Both the position numbers and the translations under genes were made by a program. A stretch of DNA of 64,000 nt from Candidatus Omnitrophota bacterium. Its GTDB lineage: Bacteria; Hinthialibacterota; Hinthialibacteria; Hinthialibacterales; JAKPRU01. The stretch's first letter is position 1; every line of letters begins with the position of its first letter. The DNA lies in assembly GCA_029570205.1 (NCBI GenBank), contig JAKQSI010000111.1, forward strand, positions 16,949 to 80,948, given 5' to 3'. This document shows positions 7,248-16,490 of the stretch, one piece after another. Below the pieces are notes generated by a model, which saw only the letters and a program-made list of their open reading frames with translations, made no database searches and had not been told where the DNA came from.

Positions 7248-9730
7248 AACTGCTCGAAGAGATCGGCGATCCGTTCGGGTGTATGTTGCCGTTCCGCCCG
7301 CAGCCGTCCGTGCCGCCCCATTTCCCGCAATCGCTCGGGAAATGCAATCAGGTCAAGAATATCCCGCGCCAGTGCGTCTGGTCGTTCATCACGACAGATC
7401 ACACCGTTTACTCCATCCTCAATCAGGTCTACCAGAGCGCCGATCGGCGAAACCAGGCTGGGTATTCCGACAGCCATTGCCTCCAATACGGTTCGGCAGG
7501 CGCCGTCGGAACCGGGACGCAGATAAATCAACAGGTCCATCGCCGCAACATGCTGGGGGAAATCATCCGTATGATATCCGCCGAAAATGACGGAATCGGT
7601 CAGGCCCCGCTCGATCACCAGGCGACGAATTTGCTCCTCATTTTCACCGCGTCCGATCAGAAGGAGACGCGCATCCGGACGGGTTCGAACCACATGCGCC
7701 CAAGCTTCTACAACCAGATCATGGCGACGGTACGGTTGAAACCGGGAAATCATCCCGGCCACGGGAGCCTCTGTGGGAATGTTGAATCGGCGGCGCACGG
7801 ATTCACTGTCCAATCCGGGATGAAACCGTTCGATATCCACAAGACCTGGGAGAACCCAGCAGGCTTCTTGTCCGATCATCCGCTCATGGATCATTTGGTC
7901 GCGTGTCGCCGAGGAGACGCAGAGGACCCCTTTGACACGCCTGTAAATGTAATCGGAGAGCGGATCTCTCGGCGGCGGCTGATCTTTAAAGATACTCGCC
8001 ACAAGAGCCGCGCCTGCCGGGCGGGAGGCACAGGCGAACGCGGCAAGCGCCAGATCGTGGGGAAAATGGGCGTGGATGATATCCCACTCGCCGCTGCGTA
8101 CGAATTTGCGTAACGTACGAATATCGGAGAGGTTATCGAACAGGTTCAAATGCCGATTCAGGCGAATCTGCGGCACAAGAAGCAATCCCTGCTTCTCAGC
8201 CAGAGCGCCTAATCCTCGTTGCCCCTGCTTTTCGCGACTGGTGAAAACCGGGCCTCGACTGGACAAACGAAACCGTGGCGGTCCCACGGGAGAGGCGAAT
8301 CCGATCTGATGTCCCCGCTTTGCCAATAGCGAACAAACGGTCAGCACCATTCCGGCGGGACCGGTGTAACGGTCGTTCCCATATAGGTGCAGAATCCTGA
8401 GCGGGCGTGAGGGGATGGCAATTCTGGGAGGCGAGACATACGGTTTCTCTTCCGGGAACAGACGTTGATCGGTCTCAACCAGACGGGGAAAATCCGATTC
8501 CGTCCTCAGGCGTTCCAGCATCCCCAGGAACAGCACAAGAGCAGGAGTCACATTTCGCGTGAACAGCAGCGTGTCAAAGCAACAGAAAACCGTAAATCCT
8601 ACGGCAGCCCCGAAAAAGTAAGCGTGTTCTCCATATCGGCCCCACGTGCCGGAGGGCGAGCGCGGCGGAACAAATCGCACAAAGCGAACAGCCAGCCAAA
8701 TCAGGGCCAGAAGTCCGGGAGGACCGTAAATCAGCCAGACATGAAAAAAAAGGTTGTGTGCATGGTTGATTTCCGGGTACGGGGGCCGGTCCGCACGAAA
8801 GGATTGCAGGTATGACACACGATCCTTCACCGCATTCCCGCCGCCCCAGCCGGACGCGGGAAGATGCGGGACAGCATAACGCATCATCTGGTCCCAAATC
8901 ACCAGGCGGGATTGCGGACGGGAGCCGGAGATATCCAGGAAGGTTTCCTTCATCCGCCCCATGGCCGGTCCGACAAAGAAAGGCGCGACAAGTCCCGCGA
9001 TCAACAGCAGCGGCAAGAGATGCATCAGCGCCCGACGTCCACCCAGCCGCCACATACAGATAAGAGAAACAAACAGCCCCAGGTAAGCCGCTCGTGAAAA
9101 CGTTATCAGAACCGCCAGGAAAATCAGCGCCGCCACACAGAATATGCCCACGTGAATCCACCACTCTCTCGAAAGACGGGCAATCAGTAGAAGCATCGGC
9201 AATCCAAGCAGGGCATAAGCCGCCAGCAGATTGGGATGGCCGAATGTGCCCTCTGCGCGGAATTGCCCGCTCACAATCCATTCAAACAAAACCACCATCC
9301 CCAGGTATAAATTCCCGGCGACAAAAGCGCCTGTAACCCACCGTGTGGCACGTTCGTGAAACGGAAAATTGACCAGGGCACAATAAAAAGCCATACACAG
9401 AATCAATTTCAGCGCATCTTTGAGGGACTCGTAGCCGTATCCCGGCGACACACCGGAAAAAAGCGAGACAAGCGCCAGCCCTGCCAATGGAGCAAGGAAA
9501 ATCCCCGGACGCAGGCGCAAGTCGCTTCCGAGAAACCAGAACACAAACCACGTTATTAGAAACGGCGTGAAAAGCTTGTAGGCATTCCCGCCAAACGAGA
9601 CTGACTGCCCGAACAACTCGAAGGCAATTCGCCCGGCGGGTATGGTGAACAGAATAACTCCCAGCTGAATCCACAAGAGAATCCCCAGCCAGAAGCGGAA
9701 GTCATTTCGACGATACCCGGCCATTTGCAT
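7199..9730 (-). CDS. O-antigen ligase-like membrane domain fused to a GT4 glycosyltransferase
   Basis: An 843-residue two-part protein. Residues 1 to about 390 hold many hydrophobic helices and a Wzy/WaaL-type segment, EINHAHNLFFHVWLIYGPPG, as in O-antigen ligases and polymerases that act on undecaprenyl-linked glycans at the periplasmic face. From about 430, LRILHLYGNDRYTGPAGM begins a GT-B fold glycosyltransferase: WDIIHAHFPHDLAL, VAGMISRFQPYRRHDLV, LLIGRGENEEQI, and the E-x7-E-like region DGACRTVLEAMAVGIPSLV. The ligase and GT are normally separate proteins with active sites on opposite membrane faces. No frameshift or stop is seen at the junction. The 3' end overlaps the Kdo-kinase gene convergently. 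Confidence 0.85.
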   Translation of the reverse strand: MQMAGYRRNDFRFWLGILLWIQLGVILFTIPAGRIAFELFGQSVSFGGNAYKLFTPFLITWFVFWFLGSDLRLRPGIFLAPLAGLALVSLFSGVSPGYGYESLKDALKLILCMAFYCALVNFPFHERATRWVTGAFVAGNLYLGMVVLFEWIVSGQFRAEGTFGHPNLLAAYALLGLPMLLLIARLSREWWIHVGIFCVAALIFLAVLITFSRAAYLGLFVSLICMWRLGGRRALMHLLPLLLIAGLVAPFFVGPAMGRMKETFLDISGSRPQSRLVIWDQMMRYAVPHLPASGWGGGNAVKDRVSYLQSFRADRPPYPEINHAHNLFFHVWLIYGPPGLLALIWLAVRFVRFVPPRSPSGTWGRYGEHAYFFGAAVGFTVFCCFDTLLFTRNVTPALVLFLGMLERLRTESDFPRLVETDQRLFPEEKPYVSPPRIAIPSRPLRILHLYGNDRYTGPAGMVLTVCSLLAKRGHQIGFASPVGPPRFRLSSRGPVFTSREKQGQRGLGALAEKQGLLLVPQIRLNRHLNLFDNLSDIRTLRKFVRSGEWDIIHAHFPHDLALAAFACASRPAGAALVASIFKDQPPPRDPLSDYIYRRVKGVLCVSSATRDQMIHERMIGQEACWVLPGLVDIERFHPGLDSESVRRRFNIPTEAPVAGMISRFQPYRRHDLVVEAWAHVVRTRPDARLLLIGRGENEEQIRRLVIERGLTDSVIFGGYHTDDFPQHVAAMDLLIYLRPGSDGACRTVLEAMAVGIPSLVSPIGALVDLIEDGVNGVICRDERPDALARDILDLIAFPERLREMGRHGRLRAERQHTPERIADLFEQFYSAAMASGGTPADSA

Positions 9731-9844
9731 GGTTTCTATTACCTACCCGGAAACGCAGGATCCTCACAGGACAGGGTCTTCTCCTCAGAGCATAAACCGA
9801 AATGATACGATCACACAAGCGAAAAAGACTCCAGGGTATTTCCT

Positions 9845-10990
9845 ATGGATTCAATGCCTCTTCCCATCCTTCAGATCTCAAGCAGCAGCTCCATGACCGG
9901 AGAAGCCGGGCATGTTTTCAGCCTGTCCAGGGGGCTGATCGAACGGGGGCACCGGGTCCTGATCGGCTGTCGAAGCATCAAGAGAGGGAAGCCGATTGAT
10001 CGGATGCTGCAAGAGGCGAGAAAGGTGGAAGGCGCGGAGGTTTTCCCGCTCAATTTAGTGAAAGGGATTTCGTTGCGATACGACCTGGCAGATCTGGGAA
10101 CGCTGGACCGCCTGTGCAGAGACAATCCTGAATTGCGCATCATTCACGCTCACCGATCCAAGGAACACTGGCTGGCCATGCTGCTCCGGCGACGGTATCC
10201 ATATCTTCGGGTGGTTCGAACCCGGCATGTCACCACACGTATCCGACCGCACATTCTGAACCGCCGGCTATATCAAAATACCGACGCGGTAATCGCTACC
10301 TCAACGGCCATTCGAGATGGACTGGCCGCATCCGGGATTCTTCCGGCGGAGAGTATTTCCGTACTGCATGGTGGGGTTGACGCGAAACGGTTCCATCCGG
10401 GGATATCCGGGGAACCGTTCCGACAAGAACTCGGCGTAGACATGGATGTTCCGTTGGTAGTGGCCGTCGGGCATCTGGATCGGGTCAAGGGGTATGATGT
10501 GCTGGTCCGCGCATTTCGTAAGGTTCACCGGGCATTCCCCGCCGCTCGCCTGGTCATTGTCGGAGAAGAGCATGAGGTTCGGCGGGAGGATTTGATGAAC
10601 CTTGCTGCCGAGCTGGACATTGCAGACCGGGCGCTTTTGCCCGGGAGGAGGGAGGATATCCCGGTAATCATGGCGGCGAGTACGGTGGGGGTGATTTCCT
10701 CGGTCGGATCGGAGGGAAACAGCCGTGTAGCTCTGGAGTTCATGGCAACAGGAAAACCTGTGGTGTCCACTACGGTAGGATGTCTTCCTGATTTGATTCG
10801 AGACAATGAGACAGGGATATTGGTCGCTCCTGGGGATTCTGATGCACCGGCAGAAGGGATACTCAAGATTTTGGAGGCGCCGGAGATGGGGGTGGCATTC
10901 GGCAAAGCCGGACGAAAACTTGTCGAAACAACCTATACTGAGGAGATTGCCGCTGAGAGGGTGGAGGGGATTTACCTGGGGCTTTTTTGA
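9845..10990 (+). CDS. GT4 family glycosyltransferase
   Basis: A 381-residue GT-B glycosyltransferase. The N-terminal acceptor domain starts PILQISSSSSMTGEAGHV and contains LRIIHAHRSKEHWLAML. The C-terminal nucleotide-sugar domain has VVAVGHLDRVKGYDVLVRA, LVIVGEEHEV and the donor-binding SEGNSRVALEFMATGKPVV. It is divergent from the ligase-GT fusion, with 114 bp between them holding the promoters. It probably adds a sugar in LPS core or O-chain assembly at the cytoplasmic membrane; donor and linkage cannot be read. The first ATG (9845) and an in-frame ATG three codons later are both possible. Confidence 0.88.
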   Translation: MDSMPLPILQISSSSSMTGEAGHVFSLSRGLIERGHRVLIGCRSIKRGKPIDRMLQEARKVEGAEVFPLNLVKGISLRYDLADLGTLDRLCRDNPELRIIHAHRSKEHWLAMLLRRRYPYLRVVRTRHVTTRIRPHILNRRLYQNTDAVIATSTAIRDGLAASGILPAESISVLHGGVDAKRFHPGISGEPFRQELGVDMDVPLVVAVGHLDRVKGYDVLVRAFRKVHRAFPAARLVIVGEEHEVRREDLMNLAAELDIADRALLPGRREDIPVIMAASTVGVISSVGSEGNSRVALEFMATGKPVVSTTVGCLPDLIRDNETGILVAPGDSDAPAEGILKILEAPEMGVAFGKAGRKLVETTYTEEIAAERVEGIYLGLF

Positions 10991-11110
10991 TACTGGCAAA
11001 TTGCGAAAAAAGGGCTATATTATATCTGTGTCGGAATAACCGTGCGGACCGGTTCTTCGTTGAAGAATAAAACAAGTGCGGGTTCCATCCGCCATCGGAG
11101 GAAAACAATC

Positions 11111-12568
11111 ATGATCCAATCCGTTCTGATTCTGGTTTTCGCGTTGTTGGCTCCGATCGGACTGTGGGCATCGGAAGAGCAACCTGATCCGGGGAAAATG
11201 TATATGCTGGAAAGTAAACGGCTCCCGGTGCAGGATCGGATCAACCGTGCCCTCGAAACAATGGAGAGTTCCGAGGAAGAGGCTGTTTTGGCGGAGGCGG
11301 TGTGGGATCTGGCTCGTTTCTGTGGAACGCCGGAACGAAGCAAACAGGCGCTGGAAGCCATTGATCGGTTGATCGAAAAATCTTCCGGCAACTCCACCGT
11401 ATCTAAACGGGCTACCCTTTCGAGAGCTCGCATTTTCGCACAGATCGGGCAGAGAGATGAGGCGTACGATATCTTCGCCCGCGCCATTATGGAACAATGG
11501 GATGAAAAGGCTTATGAACTCTATTACGAGAGTCTGAAAGACAACGGCGAGTATGCCGTCATGGCCATCGACCGATACCAGCGCGTAACCAGCGACCAGG
11601 TCAGCGATGAATTCCGGAAATTCTTCAAGTTGGATGGCGATCTGGTTCTGATGTTTCGGGAACTCCAACGGATGAAACAGGAAAACAAGGATGCGTTGGC
11701 GATGGAAGCGGTATACCCCCAGCTCCAGGAGTCCAAAGGCCGACCGCTTGCGAAGTGGATTGCAGAGGCATTGTGCCTGACATCGGACAAACGCTACCGG
11801 GAGGCTTTGGCTCTAATCAACCGCCTCGATGACCGAATGCGGAACGAGAAATTCCCGGAAGCGTGGTACGATGACTCGAAAGATTTTCCGATGTATGCCT
11901 CCATCGCGCTTTTCTATGAGGCAGCGGATTTCGACGCGGCAAGAGCCTGTTTTCGGGAGTTTATGGATCTGAATCAAGACAACCCGGAGCGTGTTTTGAC
12001 GAAGGCGGTTGAGATCACATACGGGATGGGTCACTCTCCGGAGACAACAAAATTGATTGCGGAACTGACCGGATACTTGCTGCAAAGTGAGCTGTATACG
12101 GACGAGAATATCCGTACCGGTCTTCCCGAAGAGAAACTGGCATCGCTGATGAACATGCATCACATTTCCCTGATTTGGCGCGGGAAACCGGATGAAGCGG
12201 CGAGAGTGAGCATGCAAGTAATGGAAAAATACTATCCTCAGACTCTGGCGGGCGCGGTTGCCGCTCGATCCTTTGCGCAATATCTGGTTCAGGCGTATAA
12301 CGATCTCGATGGTGCGGAGAAGATTTATCTGGATATCCTGGATCGCGCTCCGTTCGATGGGGTGCAGCCGACGACCCGAATCGACTTGGCGGGAATTGCC
12401 ATGATGCGGCAGGATTATGCCAGGGCTGTGGCGTTGCTGGATGAGGTGATTGCTCATGCCGGCCCTTCACCAAGAGAGCATCTTATTTCATGGGTGCAAT
12501 CGGCGTACGAGATGCGGGAGATCGCGCTGAGTAAAATGCTGTCTGCTTCGGGACCTCCCCGGCCGTAA
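11111..12568 (+). CDS. Secreted TPR-like helical repeat protein, function unknown
   Basis: A 485-residue protein starting at the ATG at 11111, nine bases after GGAGG; an open extension upstream lacks a ribosome site. The N-terminus MIQSVLILVFALLAPIGLW plus ASEEQ is a signal peptide, so the product is probably periplasmic. The rest is helical and charged with TPR-like spacing, for example ARIFAQIGQRDEAYDIFARA, LALINRLDDRMRNEKFPEAW and MMRQDYARAVALLDEVIAHA. I do not recognise a family. It lies between two glycosyltransferase genes, so a scaffold role in envelope glycan assembly is possible, but this is only context. Confidence 0.75.
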   Translation: MIQSVLILVFALLAPIGLWASEEQPDPGKMYMLESKRLPVQDRINRALETMESSEEEAVLAEAVWDLARFCGTPERSKQALEAIDRLIEKSSGNSTVSKRATLSRARIFAQIGQRDEAYDIFARAIMEQWDEKAYELYYESLKDNGEYAVMAIDRYQRVTSDQVSDEFRKFFKLDGDLVLMFRELQRMKQENKDALAMEAVYPQLQESKGRPLAKWIAEALCLTSDKRYREALALINRLDDRMRNEKFPEAWYDDSKDFPMYASIALFYEAADFDAARACFREFMDLNQDNPERVLTKAVEITYGMGHSPETTKLIAELTGYLLQSELYTDENIRTGLPEEKLASLMNMHHISLIWRGKPDEAARVSMQVMEKYYPQTLAGAVAARSFAQYLVQAYNDLDGAEKIYLDILDRAPFDGVQPTTRIDLAGIAMMRQDYARAVALLDEVIAHAGPSPREHLISWVQSAYEMREIALSKMLSASGPPRP

Positions 12569-12685
12569 CACGTCAGGCAGGTGAAAGAGGATTCCGACAG
12601 CGGAGTCCGGCACGGAATTTCCTTACGGATTGATGTGGAATGGCATAAGATGGTTTAACCTTTTCGGGAAAAGGGTGAAACCATC

Positions 12686-14251
12686 TTGCATTTGTCTTTC
12701 GGTGACATTCTTCTTTTTGCATTCGAAGACATCGTGAATGCGCCGGCGCTTTATGCTGTTTTGGCGCCGTGCCTGGTGTCTTTTTCCCGCTCTATTCCAT
12801 CCCTCGGTGCGGCGATATCGGGTTTGGGGATCGGGCTTCTAGTCGGGTCTCTCCTGCCGGGAATCGTTGAGAATCGTTGGCCGGCATCGGCAGCGGTTCT
12901 TATTTTGTTTGCGCTTTGCCTGAGGCCGGTTCGGGAGTGGATGCGGAGCCGAAGTCGGCTGACAGAAGTTGATGCCGTGCTCATGGTTGGTTCTGTGCTG
13001 GTTCTCATTTTTTCCCTCATCTGCGTTTTTTACAGTTGGACTACGGGACAGGAGTCCTGGGGAATCCGGCCCGTTGTGGCCGTGATTGTTCTCATGGCCT
13101 GCTATCGTCGGCTTCTTCCCGCCTTTCTGCAGGGAAAAGGAAACCGCATCGCGAAACGCATTGCGTTAGCGGGAGCGGTGATTCTTTGTGCGCGGGGAAT
13201 GGTCTGGTATGGGCAGTATCACACGCTTTCCTCGGCAAGATCGCCCCGCGCCGATTTATTTGTAAATATCCACTGTCTGGAGGCAACCCAAAAGGCCTTG
13301 GAGCATTTGGGGAACAACAGGATGCCGGAAGCTGTCACTGCGTTGCGCGGCTGTCTCATCGGCGGGGGGCCGGAAACGGTTTCCGCCCGGGTGGCCGGGT
13401 GGTCCGGTCTGGAACCGACAGCGCTGCCTCTCATGCTGGCCTTTGGGGGACATGTCCCTGTGCATCGTCGGACTCACGTCTATTCCTCCGGATGGGATGG
13501 CGCGCACGGGCGTATTCTGGCGCTGGGTGAGAGAGGGAGACTGTGGGCGTTGACCCGGTCCGGAGCGCAAGACCTTGGGGCGCCGCTGAAAGAGGCGATC
13601 GCCCTGACTCTCAGCGCGGATGGATCGCAAATCGGCCTGATCTCGGAAAAGGGGAGAGTGTTCATCACAGACCAACAGGGGAAAGAATTGTGGAAATTAT
13701 GGCTTCCTGAATCAACCTATCGAGATATAGCAGGAACCGAATCGCCAAACCGATTCCTCGCGCTTCGGGCGGACGGCGCGGTTTACAATGTTACTCATCA
13801 AGGCTCCAGGCTGCTTGAGGGATATCCCACCTGGAAAGATACTGAACCCGCGGTGTCGATTGTCTCAACCCCTGACGGAAAAGGTCATTATGTTCTGGAT
13901 CGATTCGGGGGTGTTCATCCGAGAGGAGAAACCCCCATCCGGTATGAGGACCTGAAGGGGCAATCGGAAAGCGGTCATTATTGGCCGGAACAAGACACAG
14001 CGCGCGCGATCCTTCTGGCCTCGCCGAATGTTCTGATATATGTGGATCGATTCGGAGGCTTGCACAGTGTTGTCAAAAGTGACGGAACAGTTTCCTATCG
14101 GGGGCACGATTATCCGCCACTGAATGAGCCGGTTGTTGTGGATGTTCTCGGTGGGATTGTTCCCGGTATGTTTCACATTGTTTGCGAGGATGGGCGGATT
14201 ATGCCCATCCCGGACTATGGGTGGCTGATTCCGAGGGGGGAACATGAGTGA
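12686..14251 (+). CDS. Unknown membrane protein with a propeller-like C-terminal domain
   Basis: A 521-residue protein from a TTG start at 12686. About six hydrophobic segments occupy residues 1-175, such as LGAAISGLGIGLLVGSLLPG and VLMVGSVLVLIFSLICVFYS. The remainder looks like a beta-propeller with repeated blades: RILALGERGRLWALTRSG, IGLISEKGRVFITDQQGKEL, YVLDRFGGVHPRG and IYVDRFGGLHSVVKSDG. The DRFGG(V/L)H motif is a recurring blade motif in bacterial secreted proteins. The gene overlaps the next glycosyltransferase by 8 bases (ATGAGTGA), so the two are translationally linked. No family name can be given; a role in the same envelope pathway is inferred only from the overlap. Confidence 0.75.
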   Translation: MHLSFGDILLFAFEDIVNAPALYAVLAPCLVSFSRSIPSLGAAISGLGIGLLVGSLLPGIVENRWPASAAVLILFALCLRPVREWMRSRSRLTEVDAVLMVGSVLVLIFSLICVFYSWTTGQESWGIRPVVAVIVLMACYRRLLPAFLQGKGNRIAKRIALAGAVILCARGMVWYGQYHTLSSARSPRADLFVNIHCLEATQKALEHLGNNRMPEAVTALRGCLIGGGPETVSARVAGWSGLEPTALPLMLAFGGHVPVHRRTHVYSSGWDGAHGRILALGERGRLWALTRSGAQDLGAPLKEAIALTLSADGSQIGLISEKGRVFITDQQGKELWKLWLPESTYRDIAGTESPNRFLALRADGAVYNVTHQGSRLLEGYPTWKDTEPAVSIVSTPDGKGHYVLDRFGGVHPRGETPIRYEDLKGQSESGHYWPEQDTARAILLASPNVLIYVDRFGGLHSVVKSDGTVSYRGHDYPPLNEPVVVDVLGGIVPGMFHIVCEDGRIMPIPDYGWLIPRGEHE

Positions 14252-15353
14252 ACAGGCCCCCCTGCGTGTCTGGCATGTGGACTCCGGGAAACGTCATGGA
14301 GGCGGACAGGTCCAGATTTCCTATCTGCTGAACGGCCTGGTCAGTCGGGGAGTTGCCTGCACATTGATTTGTCCGAAAGAATCGCCGATTCCGGGCCTCG
14401 GCATTCCACGGGAAGTCGAAGTGATCCACCTGAACGTTCGGTCGGAATGGGACGTTCCGTCGATCTGGAAGATGCGGAAGCTGGTAAGGGCTTTCCAGCC
14501 GGACATCCTTCATGCGCATGATGCCAAGGCGCACACCGTTTGCCTGCTGGCGCGAACCGGAAGGCAGAAAGTGATCGTGCATCGACGGGTATCCTTTCCC
14601 ATCCATCGGCATATCCTGACAAAATGGAAATATGGCGCAGGCGTGGATCAATATATTGCTGTCGCAGAATGTGTTCGGGACCGCCTGATTGGGATCGGAG
14701 CGCCGAAAGAGAATGTGACGGTGATCCACAGCGCAGTGGACCTGTCCCGATTTGGAAGTACCGGGCGGGATACCACCGTGAGGGAAGAATTGGGCTTGAC
14801 GGAAGACCGGAAGATCATCGGCACGGTTGGGCGACTCACGCGGGAGAAACGGTATGATTGGCTGCTGGACACCCTGAAGCCGGTTCTGGAAAGCCATCCG
14901 ACATGTTGCCTGGTCCTCGTGGGGGACGGGCCGGAACGGGGACCGTTGGAGAGTCGGGCCGAAAGGTTGGGGATTCGGGATCAGGTGATTTTTACGGGCC
15001 ACCGGAAGGATGTGCCCCGGCTCCTGGCGGCCTTTGATGTCTATGTGCTTTGTTCGGAATCGGAGGGGTATCCGGTGAGTCTGGCGGAAGCAATGGCGGC
15101 AGGGTGTGCCGTAGTGAGCGCCAATGTGGGCGGGGTTTCAGAAATTGTGACGTCAGGAGAGAACGGAATAGTGGTCCTCCCGAACGATGCAATCTCTCTG
15201 AGGGATGCGGTGGGAGATCTGTTGCAAAATAAACAACTGCGAATGGAATTGGGCCAAGCCGGTCGAGAATCCGCGATAAAAAAAATCGGTACGGAAGCAA
15301 TAGTCGAAGCGGTTCTGAAGCTGTATAATCAGGTTCATATTATGGGACGGTGA
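14244..15353 (+). CDS. GT4 family glycosyltransferase
   Basis: A 369-residue GT-B enzyme: LRVWHVDSGKRHGGGQVQIS at the N-terminus, PDILHAHDAKAHTVCLLAR, the linker IHSAVDLSRFG, IIGTVGRLTREKRYDWLL, LVLVGDGPERGPLE and the donor-site region SESEGYPVSLAEAMAAGCAV with the E-x7-E pattern. It overlaps the upstream membrane/propeller gene by 8 bases and is followed by a GT9 gene after 15 bases, so it is part of a tight operon. It probably extends an LPS or other envelope glycan on the cytoplasmic face. Sugar specificity is not visible. Confidence 0.9.
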   Translation: MSEQAPLRVWHVDSGKRHGGGQVQISYLLNGLVSRGVACTLICPKESPIPGLGIPREVEVIHLNVRSEWDVPSIWKMRKLVRAFQPDILHAHDAKAHTVCLLARTGRQKVIVHRRVSFPIHRHILTKWKYGAGVDQYIAVAECVRDRLIGIGAPKENVTVIHSAVDLSRFGSTGRDTTVREELGLTEDRKIIGTVGRLTREKRYDWLLDTLKPVLESHPTCCLVLVGDGPERGPLESRAERLGIRDQVIFTGHRKDVPRLLAAFDVYVLCSESEGYPVSLAEAMAAGCAVVSANVGGVSEIVTSGENGIVVLPNDAISLRDAVGDLLQNKQLRMELGQAGRESAIKKIGTEAIVEAVLKLYNQVHIMGR

Positions 15354-15368
15354 GGCGATTGAATTGCG

Positions 15369-16490
15369 ATGACAAAGCCAAAGCGATTGAAAATCGTGGG
15401 GAACTTTTCATCCGTTTTAATAATCCGCCTGAATGACATCGGCGAAGTAGTGATGACCCTTCCGTGCCTGGATGCCGTGCGCCATGCGCTTCCGGGGGCA
15501 CGGATCGGGTACCTGGTGTCTCCCCCGAGCCATGAACTGCTTTTGCACGACAGCCGAGTCGACCAAATCTTTGTTTTTGAGAAAAAACTCTGGCGGGATC
15601 GCCCATCCCTGCAGGGCATCAAGCAGCTGGGGAAACTTCTGCTGGACCTTCATCGCGAACGTTTCGACCTCGCTATCGATCTTCATAATAATCCATCCAC
15701 GCATTGGCTGGCCTATGTGTCCGGCGCGAGATATCGAGTTTCATTGGATTCAAAATACCGATCTCGTTACCTGATGACCTGGAAGGCCGCTCCGTGCGCA
15801 GGCTGGGAACAGATGCACAATATCGAACGGCATTTTCATGTTCTTACATCGGTAGGAATACCGACCCGAGGCGCGGAATATCGCTTTGCGCTGGATCCCG
15901 AATCGAGAATGCGTGTAAAGACCCAGCTGGATCAGGAATTGGAACCGGGGAAACCTGTGGTGGTTCTGCAACCGGGGGCCGGTCTGCCGGAACGATGCTG
16001 GCCTGTCCAACGGTTCGGGGAACTGGCCGCTCGATTGGTGGAGGAAGCCGGTGCGCAGATTGTCGTCCATTGCGGTCCGGGCGAAGACCACCTGGGTGAG
16101 CGAATCCGTCAGTCGGTACCGCAGCCGGTTTTGATTGCGAAGCGCCTCACATTACAGGAGTTGGCGGGGCTGTTGGATCTTTGTGACCTGCTTATCTCGA
16201 ACGATTCGGGACCGATGCACCTGGCCGCCGCTCTGGGGAAACCGGTGGTCGCGGTATTCGGGCCGACACATCCGCAGCGTTCGGGTCCCTATCAGGCCCG
16301 TTCCGTGGCGGTCAGCAATTACGTGGAATGCTCACCCTGCGGCATTCAGAATCTGTCCTGCATTCACCGGAAATGTCTGACCGATATCTCGGCGGATGAG
16401 GTCTATGATGCGGCGGTGCGCGTCCTGAGCCGGGAGCGGGACCGGCCACAGGAGGAATCCTCCGGAATCGCCTCCGCCGGAGCCTCATGA
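15369..16490 (+). CDS. GT9 family glycosyltransferase, heptosyltransferase-like
   Basis: A 373-residue member of the ADP-heptose:LPS heptosyltransferase family (GT9, WaaC/WaaF type). Diagnostic segments are SSVLIIRLNDIGEVVMTLP at the N-terminus, DLAIDLHNNPSTHWLAY, VVLQPGAGLPERCWPVQRFG, LLISNDSGPMHLAAALGKP and VAVFGPTHPQRSGPY. These enzymes transfer a heptose onto the inner core of LPS. The stop overlaps the next start (ATGA at 16487-16490), indicating translational coupling. A C-terminal tail from about 345 is Arg/Glu-rich. The donor sugar is inferred from the family, and other GT9 members use different sugars. Confidence 0.9.
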   Translation: MTKPKRLKIVGNFSSVLIIRLNDIGEVVMTLPCLDAVRHALPGARIGYLVSPPSHELLLHDSRVDQIFVFEKKLWRDRPSLQGIKQLGKLLLDLHRERFDLAIDLHNNPSTHWLAYVSGARYRVSLDSKYRSRYLMTWKAAPCAGWEQMHNIERHFHVLTSVGIPTRGAEYRFALDPESRMRVKTQLDQELEPGKPVVVLQPGAGLPERCWPVQRFGELAARLVEEAGAQIVVHCGPGEDHLGERIRQSVPQPVLIAKRLTLQELAGLLDLCDLLISNDSGPMHLAAALGKPVVAVFGPTHPQRSGPYQARSVAVSNYVECSPCGIQNLSCIHRKCLTDISADEVYDAAVRVLSRERDRPQEESSGIASAGAS

